64,000 nucleotides of DNA from Methylophaga sp. (lineage in GTDB: Bacteria > Pseudomonadota > Gammaproteobacteria > Nitrosococcales > Methylophagaceae): positions 1-64,000 of the forward strand of contig NZ_VENF01000014.1 in NCBI RefSeq assembly GCF_009711715.1, given 5' to 3'. The position numbers were made by a program, and so were the translations under genes. Position 1 is the stretch's first letter, and every line of letters starts with the position of its first letter. Shown piece by piece: positions 1 through 9,557 of this stretch. The notes under the pieces were generated by a model, which made no database searches, was not told the origin of the DNA, and saw only the letters and a program-made list of their open reading frames with translations.

Positions 1-128
1 CAGCCAAGGCTGATTTATTTGACTATATTGAGCGATTCCATAATCCTCGCATGAGAAGACGAGTCGCGAGAAGCGACATGAAGTTTTCAACCGTTTTCAA
101 ACCGTCCGTGGAATCGGGGTAGAACCCA
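1..128 (+). mobile_element. Right end of an IS3-type insertion sequence (transposase C-terminus)
   Basis: A reading frame open from base 3 ends at the stop at 120-122. It encodes the tail of an integrase-core transposase, including DLFDYIERFHNPRMRRR, the kind of C-terminus found in OrfB of IS3-family elements. The stop is followed within a few bases by ...AACCCA, which fits the usual CA-3' end of such elements, so the boundary is put near 128. The rest of the insertion sequence lies outside the window. Family assignment rests on one short motif and is moderate. Confidence 0.55.
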
Positions 129-136
129 AGGCAGCG

Positions 137-2041
137 TTGCTCACACAGAAGCGGCAGGCATTAACTGGTGCACAACAACAACTTCAGAGCTGCAACAATG
201 ACCTTCAACAAATTGCCGTAGAGGAGCTGAGGCTAGCCAATCAATATAGAGAAGGTGCTACCTTTAGTCGGATGGTGCTAGAACTCAATGGTAATGACGA
301 AACGCCTGGGGTAATTGAGCGTCTTGAAACCGAGCTGCAGCAACCAGTTGCAGCCAAAAGCAATCTAACCAGTATAGCCTTGGAAACGTTGGGCAATAGT
401 ATTACCACAACCATCCAAGAGCTGACCGGAAAACAGAATGAGCTAGCCGCTGCAAGCCTGCAGGTTTCATTTAAACAACTATATGAAGCCGTCTCGCAAG
501 TACAGCAAAGTAGTCCAAGCGAGTGTCCCGCATGCAAAACTCCTCTAACCGAGGTTTCCGTAAACCCATATACTCATGCAGGCCAAGAGCTAAAAAAACT
601 TCAGCAATTGGCTGCTATCCAGCAAGATGCAACTCGACTTGGGCAAAGCACAAGACAATCCCTGTTTCAACTCTCGCAAATCATAAATACGTGCTTGAAG
701 TGCTACCCGCAAAGCAACCCCATTAAACCATATGAAGTAGAAGATAACGGGCAACCCAGCATCGAGTGGTGGAATTCCCTGCTTTGTAGATTAGCTGATG
801 GCTACACACCGTGGCAGCACTTAGCCTCACAGGTTCAGCATCTTGAAGAGAATGACAAAAAGATTGACCAAGCAACTGAACAGAAAAGCAACAAGAAATC
901 TGAACTGAATAGACTTCGTGAATACTCTCGTCAAATTACAGTACTTCAAACTCGAAGGCAGACAGCAAATGCGGCCATTACTTCTGCCCAACAACTGATA
1001 GATAACTTCCAAAATGATAATGCCCAATTAATTGCGGATGTTGAAGTTGAAAAAGCCTTGATATCCAAGAACCAGGAGATCGCTTCTGGCTATGCTTCAT
1101 TCGTTCGAAAGCTGAACAATTACAGTAATAATTTACCTTCACAGTTAGTCGCAGACCTTGGGGAAAAAGTCGTTACTCTTTATAACGCTTTCAATCGGAA
1201 TGACTCAAACTCAGAGAAGTTAGCAAACGTTACGTTACCACTGACACAGAACGAGCGTCTTAAAATTGCTTTTTGCAACAACCCCAACCAAGCTTACGAT
1301 GCCCTGCATGTACTTAGTGAAGGGCATATACGCTGCCTTGGCCTAGCAATACTGCTGGCAAAAAACCTTAAGGAAAATGCTCCGGTATTGATTTTTGATG
1401 ACCCAGTAAATGCTATTGACGATGATCATAGGGAATCTATTCGACGAACGCTATTCGAGGATCAATACTTCTCAGACAAGCAGATACTATTAACTTGCCA
1501 TGGTGAGGAGTTCTTCAAGGATATTCAGACTTTATTATCTGCCCAGGAAGCTAGCCAAGCCAAGTCGTTTTCTTTCTTGCCTCGCCTTGAAGAGCCCCAC
1601 ATCCGGGTAGACTTTAACTGTGCTTCCCGGAACTATATTCTTGCTGCTCGCGGGCACATAAATCATAACGAAGTCAGAGAAGCTCTAACCAAGTCGCGCC
1701 AAGCTCTAGAATCGCTGGCAAAAGGCAAAGTATGGAGATACGTCTCCAAGTACGGTGATGGCAACCTGAGTCTAAAGCTACGTTCCCCCTCAGCCCCAAT
1801 AGAGCTCAGAAATCTTACTGACCAATTGAGGAGCAAAATAGGTAAACAAGATTTCTCTGCGCCGAACAAAGAAGCAGTCTTCATCCCTATTGATACCTTA
1901 CTGGGATTCAGTGGTGATTCACGCGAATGGCGCTATCTCAACAAAGGAACACATGAAGAAAATGATCGCGCTGAGTTCGATAGGCATACAGTTGAAACAA
2001 TCGTTTCTGCCCTAGAGCATATTGATGCTGCTTTGGAGTAA
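137..2041 (+). pseudogene. Zinc-hook (Rad50/SMC-like) ATPase, 5'-truncated
   Basis: The 634 visible residues are the C-terminal part of a coiled-coil ATPase. Glutamine-rich coiled coil flanks a zinc-hook motif CPAC at residues 130-133. An ABC-type signature-like LSEG sits near residue 393, and a Walker B VLIFDDPVNAID near 418. About 170 more residues follow, ending in a charged segment with KGTHEENDRAEFD. No Walker A is present, and the frame runs upstream into the insertion-sequence end, so the N-terminal nucleotide-binding half was probably removed by the IS. The first usable start is only a TTG. Rad50/RloC-like zinc-hook ATPases act in DNA repair or anti-phage defence. A defence cargo role is inferred from location, not shown. 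Confidence 0.7.
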
Positions 2042-2459
2042 TATTGCTTTTACAGGGTTTATTTTATGTGCCGAAATCTCACCATTTCACAAATTCATAG
2101 GGCCAGAGTGATTTATTTTAGGCAAGGCTCGGATTTAAAACACTGACCATATTTGGCACGAAGCTGGCAAATCTAAAAATAGATAATTTACGAAAATTTA
2201 AGTCAAACCTATGCAAATCAAAATATAAATATGGATCAGAGTCTGTTGAAGCTTTCACTCTGATGAAAATATAATGGTATTGAGAGTGTCGGAAGCTAAA
2301 TAGTTCATAAATTGGAAGCTGAAAACAACATACAAAGTGTATCTTTTTTTCAACCAATTTATACATTTTTCTGAAAGATTAATGTATGCGTTGTTTTTTA
2401 GTAGGTTTAGATAAAGTGAGGGTTTGACAGCATACATTTATAGTTAGTCTTTAGAAGGT
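2042..2459. other. AT-rich right terminus of the island inserted in comM
   Basis: This is about 420 bases of AT-rich DNA with no convincing gene between the truncated ATPase and the point where comM homology resumes. It contains inverted copies of a short motif (ATGTATGCG near 2382 and AGCATACAT near 2431), possibly part of a transposon end. The exact end and any target-site duplication cannot be fixed because the other end of the island is outside the window. Confidence 0.5.
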
Positions 2460-3065
2460 GATGAACTGCCCGAATTCGACCGCCATGTCTTGGAGGTGCT
2501 GCGTGAACCATTAGAATCTGGCAAGATCACGGTCTCGCGAGCAGCCAATCAGGCAGAATTTCCTGCCCGGTTTCAGCTGGTCGCAGCGATGAACCCTTGC
2601 CCCTGTGGTTATCTTGGTGAGTCCCGCTGCCATTGCACGGCAGATCAGGTTCGCCGCTATCGCGGTAAAGTATCCGGTCCCTTGATGGACAGAATTGATA
2701 TGCTGGTAGAAGTGCCGGCAGTGGATAAAACCCTGCTTCGCAGCCGGGCTCAGGATGCCAGTGCTGAAACCTCAGAGCAGGTCAGACATCGGGTGAGCCG
2801 GGCACGGCAAAGGCAGATAGCGCGGCAGGGCAAGGCGAATAATGTGTTGGAACAGAAAGAAATAGAGGTTTTTTGTCCCTTGAGCGACAGTGATTATCAA
2901 TTGGTGGAAAAAGCGATTACCCGGCTCGGCCTGTCGGCACGTGCCTATCACCGTATTCTCAAAGTGGCACGCACGATTGCCGATCTTGCGGCGAGTGATG
3001 ATATTCGCACTTCACATCTCAGTGAAGCCATCGGCTACAGACGTTTTGAGTCTGTAGGCCTGTGA
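2460..3065 (+). pseudogene. comM: comM/yifB (Mg-chelatase-like AAA+ protein), 3' fragment
   Basis: Homology starts abruptly at GAT (2460) with the Walker B-adjacent block DELPEFDRHVLEVLREP and runs to the normal C-terminus. It includes FQLVAAMNPCPCGYLG, a zinc-like CPCG...CHC segment, SGPLMDRIDMLVEVP, and the C-terminal helical lid. ComM is a AAA+ helicase that promotes branch migration during natural transformation and is normally about 500 residues. Here the first half, with Walker A, is missing; the in-frame upstream codons give a stop and then SLEG. The stop overlaps the start of rep. The gene is split by the island on its left, so no functional ComM is expected from this piece. Confidence 0.88.
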
Positions 3066-5086
3066 ATGATCTGAATCCACAGCAGCGGGAAGCTGCTCGT
3101 TACATCGAAGGACCACTGTTAGTACTGGCGGGTGCCGGCTCTGGCAAGACCCGCGTGATTACCCGCAAAATCGCTTACCTGATTGAGCAGTGCGGCATCC
3201 CCGCCCGCAATATCGCCGCGGTGACCTTCACCAATAAAGCCGCACGTGAGATGAAAGAGCGGGTTGCCCAGCTGATGGGTAGTAAGCAGGGCGTGTCAGC
3301 CCGCGGTTTAATGGTGTCCACTTTCCATACGCTGGGGCTCAATATCCTGCGCCGTGAATACAAATCATTGGGTTATCGCAGTGGCTTCTCGATTTTTGAT
3401 GCGCAGGACAGTCTGTCGGTATTGCGTGACATCATGGGCCGCGATTTTGCCGCTGACAGCGATCATGCGGAAAAAGTGCAGTGGCATATTTCGGAATGGA
3501 AAAACCAGCTCATTACACCAGAACAGGCGATGCAGATCGCTGAGCCCGGCACACCGCAGTCCGCTGCCAAGGTCTACCCGAGGTACGTGCAGGCACTCAA
3601 GGCCTACAACGCCGTCGATTTTGATGATTTGATTCTGCAGCCGGTGCTGCTGTTCCGTGAGCATCGTGAAGTATTGAAAAAGTGGCAGGCCCGTATCCAT
3701 TACCTGCTGGTGGACGAGTATCAGGATACGAACGGCTGTCAGTACGAACTGGTGAAACAACTGGTCGGCATTCGCGAAGCCCTGACCGTGGTGGGCGATG
3801 ATGATCAGTCGGTCTATTCCTGGCGCGGTGCCCGGCCGGAAAACCTGGCCCAGTTGCAAACCGACTTTCCGCGTCTGAAACTGATTAAACTGGAACAGAA
3901 TTACCGTTCAATGGGGCGCATCCTGCGCGTCGCCAATACGCTTATCCGCAATAACCCTCATGTGTTTGAGAAGCAGCTCTGGAGCGCGATGGGAGAGGGG
4001 GATCCGATCCGAGTGATTGGCTGCCGCGATGACGAGCATGAATCGGAAAAAGTCGTTTCTGAATTGCTTTATCACAAGCTCAAACACCAGGCGAGTTTCA
4101 AGGATTATGCGATTCTTTACCGCAGTAATCACCAGTCACGGCTGATTGAGAAAGTGCTGCGTGAACACAATGTGCCGTACTTTTTGACCGGCGGCACCTC
4201 GTTTTTCTCACGGGTCGAGGTCAAGGACATCATGGCTTATCTGCGACTGCTGGCCAATCAGGATGATGACAATGCTTTCCTGCGGGTCATCAACACCCCG
4301 CGGCGTGGCATCGGTGCCAGTACGCTGCAGACGCTGGGCAACTATGCGGGAGAACGAAACACCAGTCTGTTCGGTGCCTGTTTTGAAATGGGGCTGGCAG
4401 AGCAGTTGTCAGAAAAAGCCGTCGTCAACCTGTCGCATTTTGCTCACTGGCTGGTGGATATTGCCGATCGCGCCAAACGCGGCGATTTGATCAGCGCCAT
4501 TCGCGATATGGTCGAGGAAATTGAATACCGTGGCTGGCTGGAAGAGGTCAGTGGTGACCCGAACAAAGCCGAACGGCGGATGGAAAACGTTGAGGAACTG
4601 CTGAGCTGGATTGAGCGGATTATCGAGCAGGATACTGAAGAAAAAAGTATCGCTGACATTGCCGCCAGACTGACGCTGATGGATATTCTGGACCGCCAGG
4701 AAGATGAAAATCAGGCTGATGCTGTGCATCTGATGACGTTGCATGCCGCCAAAGGGCTGGAGTTTCCGCATGTGTTTATGATCGGCATGGAAGAGGAAAT
4801 TCTGCCGCACCGCAACAGCATCGAACAAGACAGTATCGAAGAAGAACGCCGGCTCTGTTATGTCGGCATCACCCGAGCTCAGCGTAGCCTGGTGATGACA
4901 CTAGCCAACAGCCGCAAACGCTACGGTGAAAAAATCGAATGTGAAGAGAGCCGTTTTCTGCGTGAACTGCCTTCAGAAGATCTCATCTGGATGTCGGAAA
5001 AAACCAAGGCGGATCCGGAAGAGCGTAAGGCCCGTAAGGATGCGCATATGTCCAATATCCGCGCCATGCTCAAAGCCGATGCCTGA
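3062..5086 (+). CDS. rep: ATP-dependent DNA helicase Rep
   Basis: This 674-residue superfamily 1A 3'-5' helicase matches E. coli Rep in length and opening. Walker A GAGSGKT is at residues 24-30, followed by TFTNKAAREMKERV (motif Ia region), STFHTLGLNILRREY, the Walker B DEYQDT near 217, GDDDQSVYSWRGA (motif III), LEQNYRS (motif IV) and VHLMTLHAAKGLEFPHVF (motif V). Rep helps replication forks pass protein roadblocks. The GTG start at 3062 overlaps the comM stop, giving NDLNPQQREA directly, as in other Rep proteins. The overlap suggests rep was co-transcribed with comM, so the island may have changed its expression. Confidence 0.95.
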   Translation: MNDLNPQQREAARYIEGPLLVLAGAGSGKTRVITRKIAYLIEQCGIPARNIAAVTFTNKAAREMKERVAQLMGSKQGVSARGLMVSTFHTLGLNILRREYKSLGYRSGFSIFDAQDSLSVLRDIMGRDFAADSDHAEKVQWHISEWKNQLITPEQAMQIAEPGTPQSAAKVYPRYVQALKAYNAVDFDDLILQPVLLFREHREVLKKWQARIHYLLVDEYQDTNGCQYELVKQLVGIREALTVVGDDDQSVYSWRGARPENLAQLQTDFPRLKLIKLEQNYRSMGRILRVANTLIRNNPHVFEKQLWSAMGEGDPIRVIGCRDDEHESEKVVSELLYHKLKHQASFKDYAILYRSNHQSRLIEKVLREHNVPYFLTGGTSFFSRVEVKDIMAYLRLLANQDDDNAFLRVINTPRRGIGASTLQTLGNYAGERNTSLFGACFEMGLAEQLSEKAVVNLSHFAHWLVDIADRAKRGDLISAIRDMVEEIEYRGWLEEVSGDPNKAERRMENVEELLSWIERIIEQDTEEKSIADIAARLTLMDILDRQEDENQADAVHLMTLHAAKGLEFPHVFMIGMEEEILPHRNSIEQDSIEEERRLCYVGITRAQRSLVMTLANSRKRYGEKIECEESRFLRELPSEDLIWMSEKTKADPEERKARKDAHMSNIRAMLKADA

Positions 5087-5173
5087 GGCCGTTCGGAGTG
5101 ATAGGACACAACATACGGTCTTAATCCCGATTGGAATTGCCGGATACAAAAACACCTAAAACGAGACACAACG

Positions 5174-5746
5174 ATGAAAAAATTGATTTCCATGCTGTTT
5201 TTGACTTTGCCTTCTATGGTGAGTGCCCATGCTGTGATTCAGCAGACTGATGCCGAAAGTGGCAGTTACTACAAAGGCGTCATCGGCCTCAGCCATGGCT
5301 GTGATGGTTCTGCCACCACCAAGGTTACCATCACCATTCCCAATGGCTTTCGCGGTGCCAAGCCGATGCCCAAGCCGGGCTGGAAGCTCGATGTGGTCAA
5401 GTCGGTGCTGGAAAACCGCTATCAGTCTCACGGCAAAACAGTCACCGAGGATGTAACGCAAATCACCTGGTATGGCGGAGTGCTCGAACATGCACATTAT
5501 GACGAGTTTGTTTTCCGCGGTCAGATCGGTGTCGGTACCACCACCAGACTGTATTTCCCGGTCAGACAGGAGTGTGTGGTTGGTGAACTGAACTGGGATC
5601 AGATACCAGGTGAAAAGCCTAAAGGCCATGAACACCACGGCGATCACGGCGCACAAGACAGTCATTCCGGACATGCTGATGCCAAGCTGGAATATCCGGC
5701 ACCGGTAGTCAGAGTTGTAGACGGCACCGGTATGCATCATCACTGA
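5174..5746 (+). CDS. YcnI-like DUF1775 periplasmic protein, probable copper binder
   Basis: The protein has 190 residues. A signal peptide ends at ...MVSA, leaving histidine as the first mature residue (HAVIQQ), a hallmark of YcnI/DUF1775 proteins, in which that histidine helps bind copper. The body has the family's cupredoxin-like pattern: GLSHGCDGSATTKVTITIPNG, then W40-type KPGWKLDVV, and YFPVRQEC. The C-terminal tail is histidine-rich (HEHHGDHG, HSGHAD, final MHHH), adding possible metal ligands. A TonB-dependent receptor follows about 115 bases downstream on the same strand, so the two may work together in metal acquisition. Family assignment is strong; copper specificity is known for relatives and inferred here. 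Confidence 0.85.
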   Translation: MKKLISMLFLTLPSMVSAHAVIQQTDAESGSYYKGVIGLSHGCDGSATTKVTITIPNGFRGAKPMPKPGWKLDVVKSVLENRYQSHGKTVTEDVTQITWYGGVLEHAHYDEFVFRGQIGVGTTTRLYFPVRQECVVGELNWDQIPGEKPKGHEHHGDHGAQDSHSGHADAKLEYPAPVVRVVDGTGMHHH

Positions 5747-5776
5747 GCGAACAGTGAAATGCTGAATTTGGGGGAT

Positions 5777-5807
5777 TTGACACAGCCTGCGTGAAATCCC
5801 TTATTTT
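5777..5807 (+). promoter_or_regulatory. Possible sigma-70 promoter for the TonB receptor gene
   Basis: TTGACA at 5777-5782 is followed after 19 bases by TATTTT at 5802-5807. The spacing is longer than ideal, so this is weak support for a separate promoter in the gap between the DUF1775 gene and the receptor gene. No Fur-like palindrome was recognised. Confidence 0.3.
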
Positions 5808-5861
5808 TATCGAACTGCGCTGCTCTAGACTGCCGGGTTAGCAATAATGATTGGACCAGGC

Positions 5862-7961
5862 ATGTCACTGCATTCACTGAAACGACCGCTGACTAAACTA
5901 GCTGCTGTATGTTTGCTGGTCATATCTGCCCAGTCCGAGGCTGAGCACGGCAACCTGTCGCTGGAGCAAATAGAAGTCACCGCACAAGCCATTGCACCGG
6001 GTGATTTTGGGATAGAGTCTGATAAACAGGAAATCCGTCAGACACCCGGCGGCGTCAGCCTGATCGATATCGAACAGGTCACTGAAGGCCGGGTATCGAG
6101 TTTTGAGGATGCGCTTCGTTATGTGCCGGGCGTTTGGGCCGTCAGCCCAACCGGCACGGACAGCATATTTCTGTCCAGTCGGGGGTCCAATCTTGATGCC
6201 ACTGACTATGACACCAATGGTGTCAAACTCCTGCAAGATGGCTTGCCGGTCACTGCTGCCGATGGCAATAACCATAACCGTTTTATTGATCCGCTGAGTG
6301 CAAAATACGCCGTGTTCGCCCGTGGTGCGAACGCAATGAAATATGGTGCCAGCACACTGGGCGGTGCGGTCAACTTCATCAGCCAGACAGCCTATGATGA
6401 TCTATTACCGCTGACCCTGTCTGTCTCCGGTGGCAGCCATGGTGAGAGGCTGACCCGCATGACCGCAGCTCGGGTGTTTAATGACAGCGTCGACGGCCTG
6501 GTCACCATTGAAAATAGAGAATGGGATGGTTTTCGTGATCATTCCCGCCACACCCGCACAGGTATTTACGCCAATGGCGGTCTGCGTCTAAGTGATAATG
6601 TCTCTACCCGTTTTTACGTTACCAGGCTTGATAGTGATGAGGAACTGGCCGGTGGACTGACCCGTGCTCAGGTGGGTGAAGACCGTGACCAGGCAGGCAT
6701 GAATAACGGCAGAGAGGCCGGTCACTTCCAACTGGATGTGGATACCTGGCGTATCGCTAATAAAACGACTTGGGATATTGATAATAATCGCAGACTCGAA
6801 TTCGGGCTGTCGTATGAAGAGCAGGAGCTATTTCATCCGATAGTCTATTCACCGCCATTCTTTACCCTGCTGATTGATAACCGTCAGCGTAATCTGGGCA
6901 CCATGGCACGCTACCATCATAAAGTCGGTGCTCACGATTGGCTGATTGGATTCAACTACGGTGTTACCTGGGTCGATGGTGGTAACTACAACCATATTTC
7001 CGGCGACAAGACAAATAAGTGGCAGATCAACGATAACGATGCCGATACTCTGGAACTGGTCGTGCTGGATCGCTGGCAATTCGCAGATGACTGGACTTTG
7101 GTTGCCGGTGCTCAGGCAGTCAGAGCCAGCCGTGAGGTACGTTCAACCACAGTGTCTTCTTCTGCCGTCAGGCAGGTTGAAGATGACTATAACCGCATTA
7201 GCCCGCGTGTCGGTCTGATTTATCAGGTCAATCAGGCTACTTCGTTGTATACCAACCTCAGTAGCCTGTATGAGCCACCGACGACTTATCAGCTGGATGA
7301 TGGCAACAGCACTGAAGCACTGGGTGCGATGAAAGGGGAAGTGTTTGAAATAGGCAGCCGTGGCCACCATGACCTCAGTGGGAATAACCAATGGGACTGG
7401 GATATTTCTGCTTATTATGCACAACTGAAAGATGAAATCTTATCAGTTGAAAACCCGGAACAACCGGGCAGGTTTATTACCAGTAATGCGGATGACACCA
7501 TCCATGCAGGGATAGAAACCTTGTTGAGGGCTGATATTGCGCTAACTGAAAACCGTCATCACCGTCTGACACCGCTGGTCAGTATGAGCTGGAGCCGTTT
7601 CCGATTTGATGGCGATGATTCACTGGGCGATAACACCCTGCCTGCGGCGCCTGAGTTTTCCATGAAAGGGGAACTGCTTTATCGGTACATGAACGGTTTC
7701 TATATCGGTCCGACCATGGATTTTGTTGGAGCGCGTTATGCGGACTTTGCTAACAGTTACAAGATTGATGACTACACATTGTTTGGTCTGAAAAGCGGCT
7801 GGTCAAACCAGAACTTCAAGGTGTTTGCCGAAGTGCGTAATCTGTTTGAACGTGATTATATCGCCAGCCACAGTGTTCGGGCGGCAGCCTCACAAGCCGA
7901 TGCCATACTCAATCCGGGGGCCCCGCTTTCTGCCTATGTGGGTATTGAATACCGTATGTAA
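5862..7961 (+). CDS. TonB-dependent outer-membrane receptor
   Basis: About 700 residues. A signal peptide (RPLTKLAAVCLLVISAQSEA) is followed by a TonB-box-like IEVTAQ and a plug domain (TPGGVSLIDIEQV, FEDALRYVPGVWA, SSRGSNLDA, GASTLGGAVNFIS). A long beta-barrel ends ...YVGIEYRM with a C-terminal hydrophobic-residue pattern. Such receptors import metal chelates, cobalamin or other scarce solutes using TonB-ExbBD energy. The substrate is not readable from sequence. The neighbouring YcnI-like protein makes copper or another metal plausible. Two in-frame ATGs exist (5847 and 5862); the second is preferred because it follows GGACCAGG and leaves a compact signal peptide. A strong terminator follows. 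Confidence 0.88.
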   Translation: MSLHSLKRPLTKLAAVCLLVISAQSEAEHGNLSLEQIEVTAQAIAPGDFGIESDKQEIRQTPGGVSLIDIEQVTEGRVSSFEDALRYVPGVWAVSPTGTDSIFLSSRGSNLDATDYDTNGVKLLQDGLPVTAADGNNHNRFIDPLSAKYAVFARGANAMKYGASTLGGAVNFISQTAYDDLLPLTLSVSGGSHGERLTRMTAARVFNDSVDGLVTIENREWDGFRDHSRHTRTGIYANGGLRLSDNVSTRFYVTRLDSDEELAGGLTRAQVGEDRDQAGMNNGREAGHFQLDVDTWRIANKTTWDIDNNRRLEFGLSYEEQELFHPIVYSPPFFTLLIDNRQRNLGTMARYHHKVGAHDWLIGFNYGVTWVDGGNYNHISGDKTNKWQINDNDADTLELVVLDRWQFADDWTLVAGAQAVRASREVRSTTVSSSAVRQVEDDYNRISPRVGLIYQVNQATSLYTNLSSLYEPPTTYQLDDGNSTEALGAMKGEVFEIGSRGHHDLSGNNQWDWDISAYYAQLKDEILSVENPEQPGRFITSNADDTIHAGIETLLRADIALTENRHHRLTPLVSMSWSRFRFDGDDSLGDNTLPAAPEFSMKGELLYRYMNGFYIGPTMDFVGARYADFANSYKIDDYTLFGLKSGWSNQNFKVFAEVRNLFERDYIASHSVRAAASQADAILNPGAPLSAYVGIEYRM

Positions 7962-7980
7962 AAGCGTGTTCAAGCTACAA

Positions 7981-8012
7981 AAAAGCCGCTGTTATCCGGC
8001 AGCGGCTTTTTC
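7981..8012 (+). terminator. Rho-independent terminator, bidirectional
   Basis: A perfect 12-base stem (AAAAAGCCGCTG with CAGCGGCTTTTT) and an 8-base loop form the hairpin. The T-tract on either strand lets it end the receptor gene (plus) and the yaiI/Mrp operon (minus). Confidence 0.88.
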
Positions 8013-8030
8013 ATTTCAGATCACCGGAAT

Positions 8031-8474
8031 TCATTTATCCGCCAGAATACGATCCAGTTGATTGGCAAACTGTTGCCTGTCGCGTTGATGAAAGGTTTTA
8101 TGGCCGCCAGTCTCGACACCACTGGAGCGTAAGGTATCCATAAAATCACGCATGCTGAGGCGGGCGGCAATATTGCTTTTATCCAGTAATTCACCACGCG
8201 GGGTCAGGCATAAAGCGCCCAGATCAATTACGGTACTGGCAAGTGGAATATCTGCACTGATGACCAGGTCGCCCTGATTGACCAGCGAAGCGATTTCATC
8301 ATCGGCTTTATCGAAGCCGGCAGTCACCTGTTTGAAGTTGATCTGGCTGTCAGCCGGCATTTTCAATGGATGATTGGCAATAAAAGTAAGTGGGAGGCCA
8401 GTGCGTCTGGAGGCACGGAATAATATCTCGCGAATAGGCAAGGGGCAGGCATCCGCATCGACCCAGATATGCAT
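8031..8474 (-). CDS. YaiI/YqxD family (UPF0178) protein
   Basis: The 147-residue protein begins MHIWVDADACPLPIREILFRA, the diagnostic VDADACP block of UPF0178. It continues with ISADIPLASTVIDLGA and the LTPRGELLD segment, the acidic residues suggesting a PIN-like or metal-binding fold. No biochemical role is established for the family. The start codon overlaps the mnhG stop (TAATG arrangement), so it is translated as the last gene of the Mrp operon; the functional link, if any, is unknown. Confidence 0.88.
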   Translation of the reverse strand: MHIWVDADACPLPIREILFRASRRTGLPLTFIANHPLKMPADSQINFKQVTAGFDKADDEIASLVNQGDLVISADIPLASTVIDLGALCLTPRGELLDKSNIAARLSMRDFMDTLRSSGVETGGHKTFHQRDRQQFANQLDRILADK

Positions 8475-8794
8475 TATTGGTCAGACTTGTTGAGCGTGCG
8501 TTTATCCTGTCTCACCTTGATATGCAGTGCGGCTTTTGCCATCAGATGGGCACTGACGGGAGCAGTGATAAACAGAAAGAGCGTGACCAGCACTTCATGC
8601 AGGCTGATCTCACCGGTCTTGAAGCTGAAGTACATCGCTGAAGCGATTAATACCGCACCGACGCCCAGGGTGCTGGCCTTGGTCGGGCCATGCAGACGCA
8701 TATAAAAATCAGGCAGTTTGAACAGGCCCAGAGAGCCTACCAGGGTAAAAAAACCGCCGAGAATAATCAAAATGGACAGAATAATATCGAGCAT
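8474..8794 (-). CDS. mnhG: Na+/H+ antiporter subunit G (MrpG/MnhG)
   Basis: This small 106-residue membrane protein has three hydrophobic segments. The family pattern GGFFTLVGSLGLFKLPDFYMRLHGPTKASTLGVG near the N-terminus identifies MrpG. It is the last Mrp subunit, 4 bases after mnhF and overlapping yaiI. MrpG is required for assembly and activity of the multi-subunit cation/proton antiporter in the inner membrane. Confidence 0.93.
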   Translation of the reverse strand: MLDIILSILIILGGFFTLVGSLGLFKLPDFYMRLHGPTKASTLGVGAVLIASAMYFSFKTGEISLHEVLVTLFLFITAPVSAHLMAKAALHIKVRQDKRTLNKSDQ

Positions 8795-8798
8795 CTGT

Positions 8799-9068
8799 TT
8801 ATTCCATAATATCGCCGCGAAGCAGATATTTACTGAGCGCCAGAGTGCCCATAAAACCCATTAACGCGATCAGCAGTGCCGCTTCGTAATAAAGCATACT
8901 GTTGAGGTGAATCCCCAGCAGAATCAGCAGGGCGATGGAGTTGATATAGAGTGTATCCAGTGCCAGGATGCGATCCGGGATATCCGGACCGGCCAGCAGG
9001 CGATACAGACTCAACAGCAGCGCTGCACAGACCATCACGAAGGCGATGATAATGGCGTATTCCAGCAT
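8799..9068 (-). CDS. mnhF: Na+/H+ antiporter subunit F (MrpF/MnhF)
   Basis: This 89-residue protein has three membrane segments and the MrpF signature LLAGPDIPDRILALDTLYINSIALL around residues 25-50. Its start overlaps the stop of mnhE by one base, showing tight translational coupling in the operon. It is a small structural subunit of the Mrp antiporter. Confidence 0.93.
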   Translation of the reverse strand: MLEYAIIIAFVMVCAALLLSLYRLLAGPDIPDRILALDTLYINSIALLILLGIHLNSMLYYEAALLIALMGFMGTLALSKYLLRGDIME

Positions 9069-9556
9069 TAGTCGAATATCTCCTTCAGTGGTTTTTCAAA
9101 CTGATTCTTGATATCAGCCACGGTCGCCTCCGCATCATCAATATGCAGAGCATGAATCAGCAGGCTTTGCTGATCTTCTGACAGGTCACAGGTGACCGTA
9201 CCGGGTGTCAGCGAAATCGTGTTAGCCAGCAGACCAATCGCAATCGGTGATTTCAAATCTAGCGGTACATAAAGAAAGCCCGGCTGCAATTTGTCCTGAC
9301 GGGTCAGAATCAGTTTGGCCACTACCACATTGGCGACCAGAATTTCATAAATAACCACAGCGACAAATTTCACCAGCAGCCAGGGGCGGTGGATCTGAAC
9401 TTTTTCCTGCCAGAATGAGGCAGTAAACCACGGAATAAAAGTGGCAAGCAAAGCGCCGAGTATCATGTGACCGAATGAGGCCGTATTGTTCAATAACAGC
9501 CAGATAAGCCACAAGGCAACGCTTAGCAGGGGATGAGGGAAGGCTTTTCTTCGCAT
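9068..9556 (-). CDS. mnhE: Na+/H+ antiporter subunit E (MrpE/MnhE)
   Basis: The protein has 162 residues counted from the ATG at 9556. That start was chosen because it lies one base after the mnhD stop, has GGGGAAA upstream, and gives the normal family length; a longer frame starting inside mnhD adds 25 unrelated residues. Features are N-terminal hydrophobic segments (LLSVALWLIWLLLNN), then a cytosolic domain with GLLANTISLTPGTVTCDL, the characteristic MrpE motif. It is an essential subunit of the Mrp complex. Confidence 0.92.
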   Translation of the reverse strand: MRRKAFPHPLLSVALWLIWLLLNNTASFGHMILGALLATFIPWFTASFWQEKVQIHRPWLLVKFVAVVIYEILVANVVVAKLILTRQDKLQPGFLYVPLDLKSPIAIGLLANTISLTPGTVTCDLSEDQQSLLIHALHIDDAEATVADIKNQFEKPLKEIFD

Positions 9557-9557
9557 A

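Noticed and set aside
2118..2437. Two small minus-strand frames in the AT-rich island end
   Set aside because: AT-rich composition, overlapping frames, no ribosome-binding site or recognisable domain.
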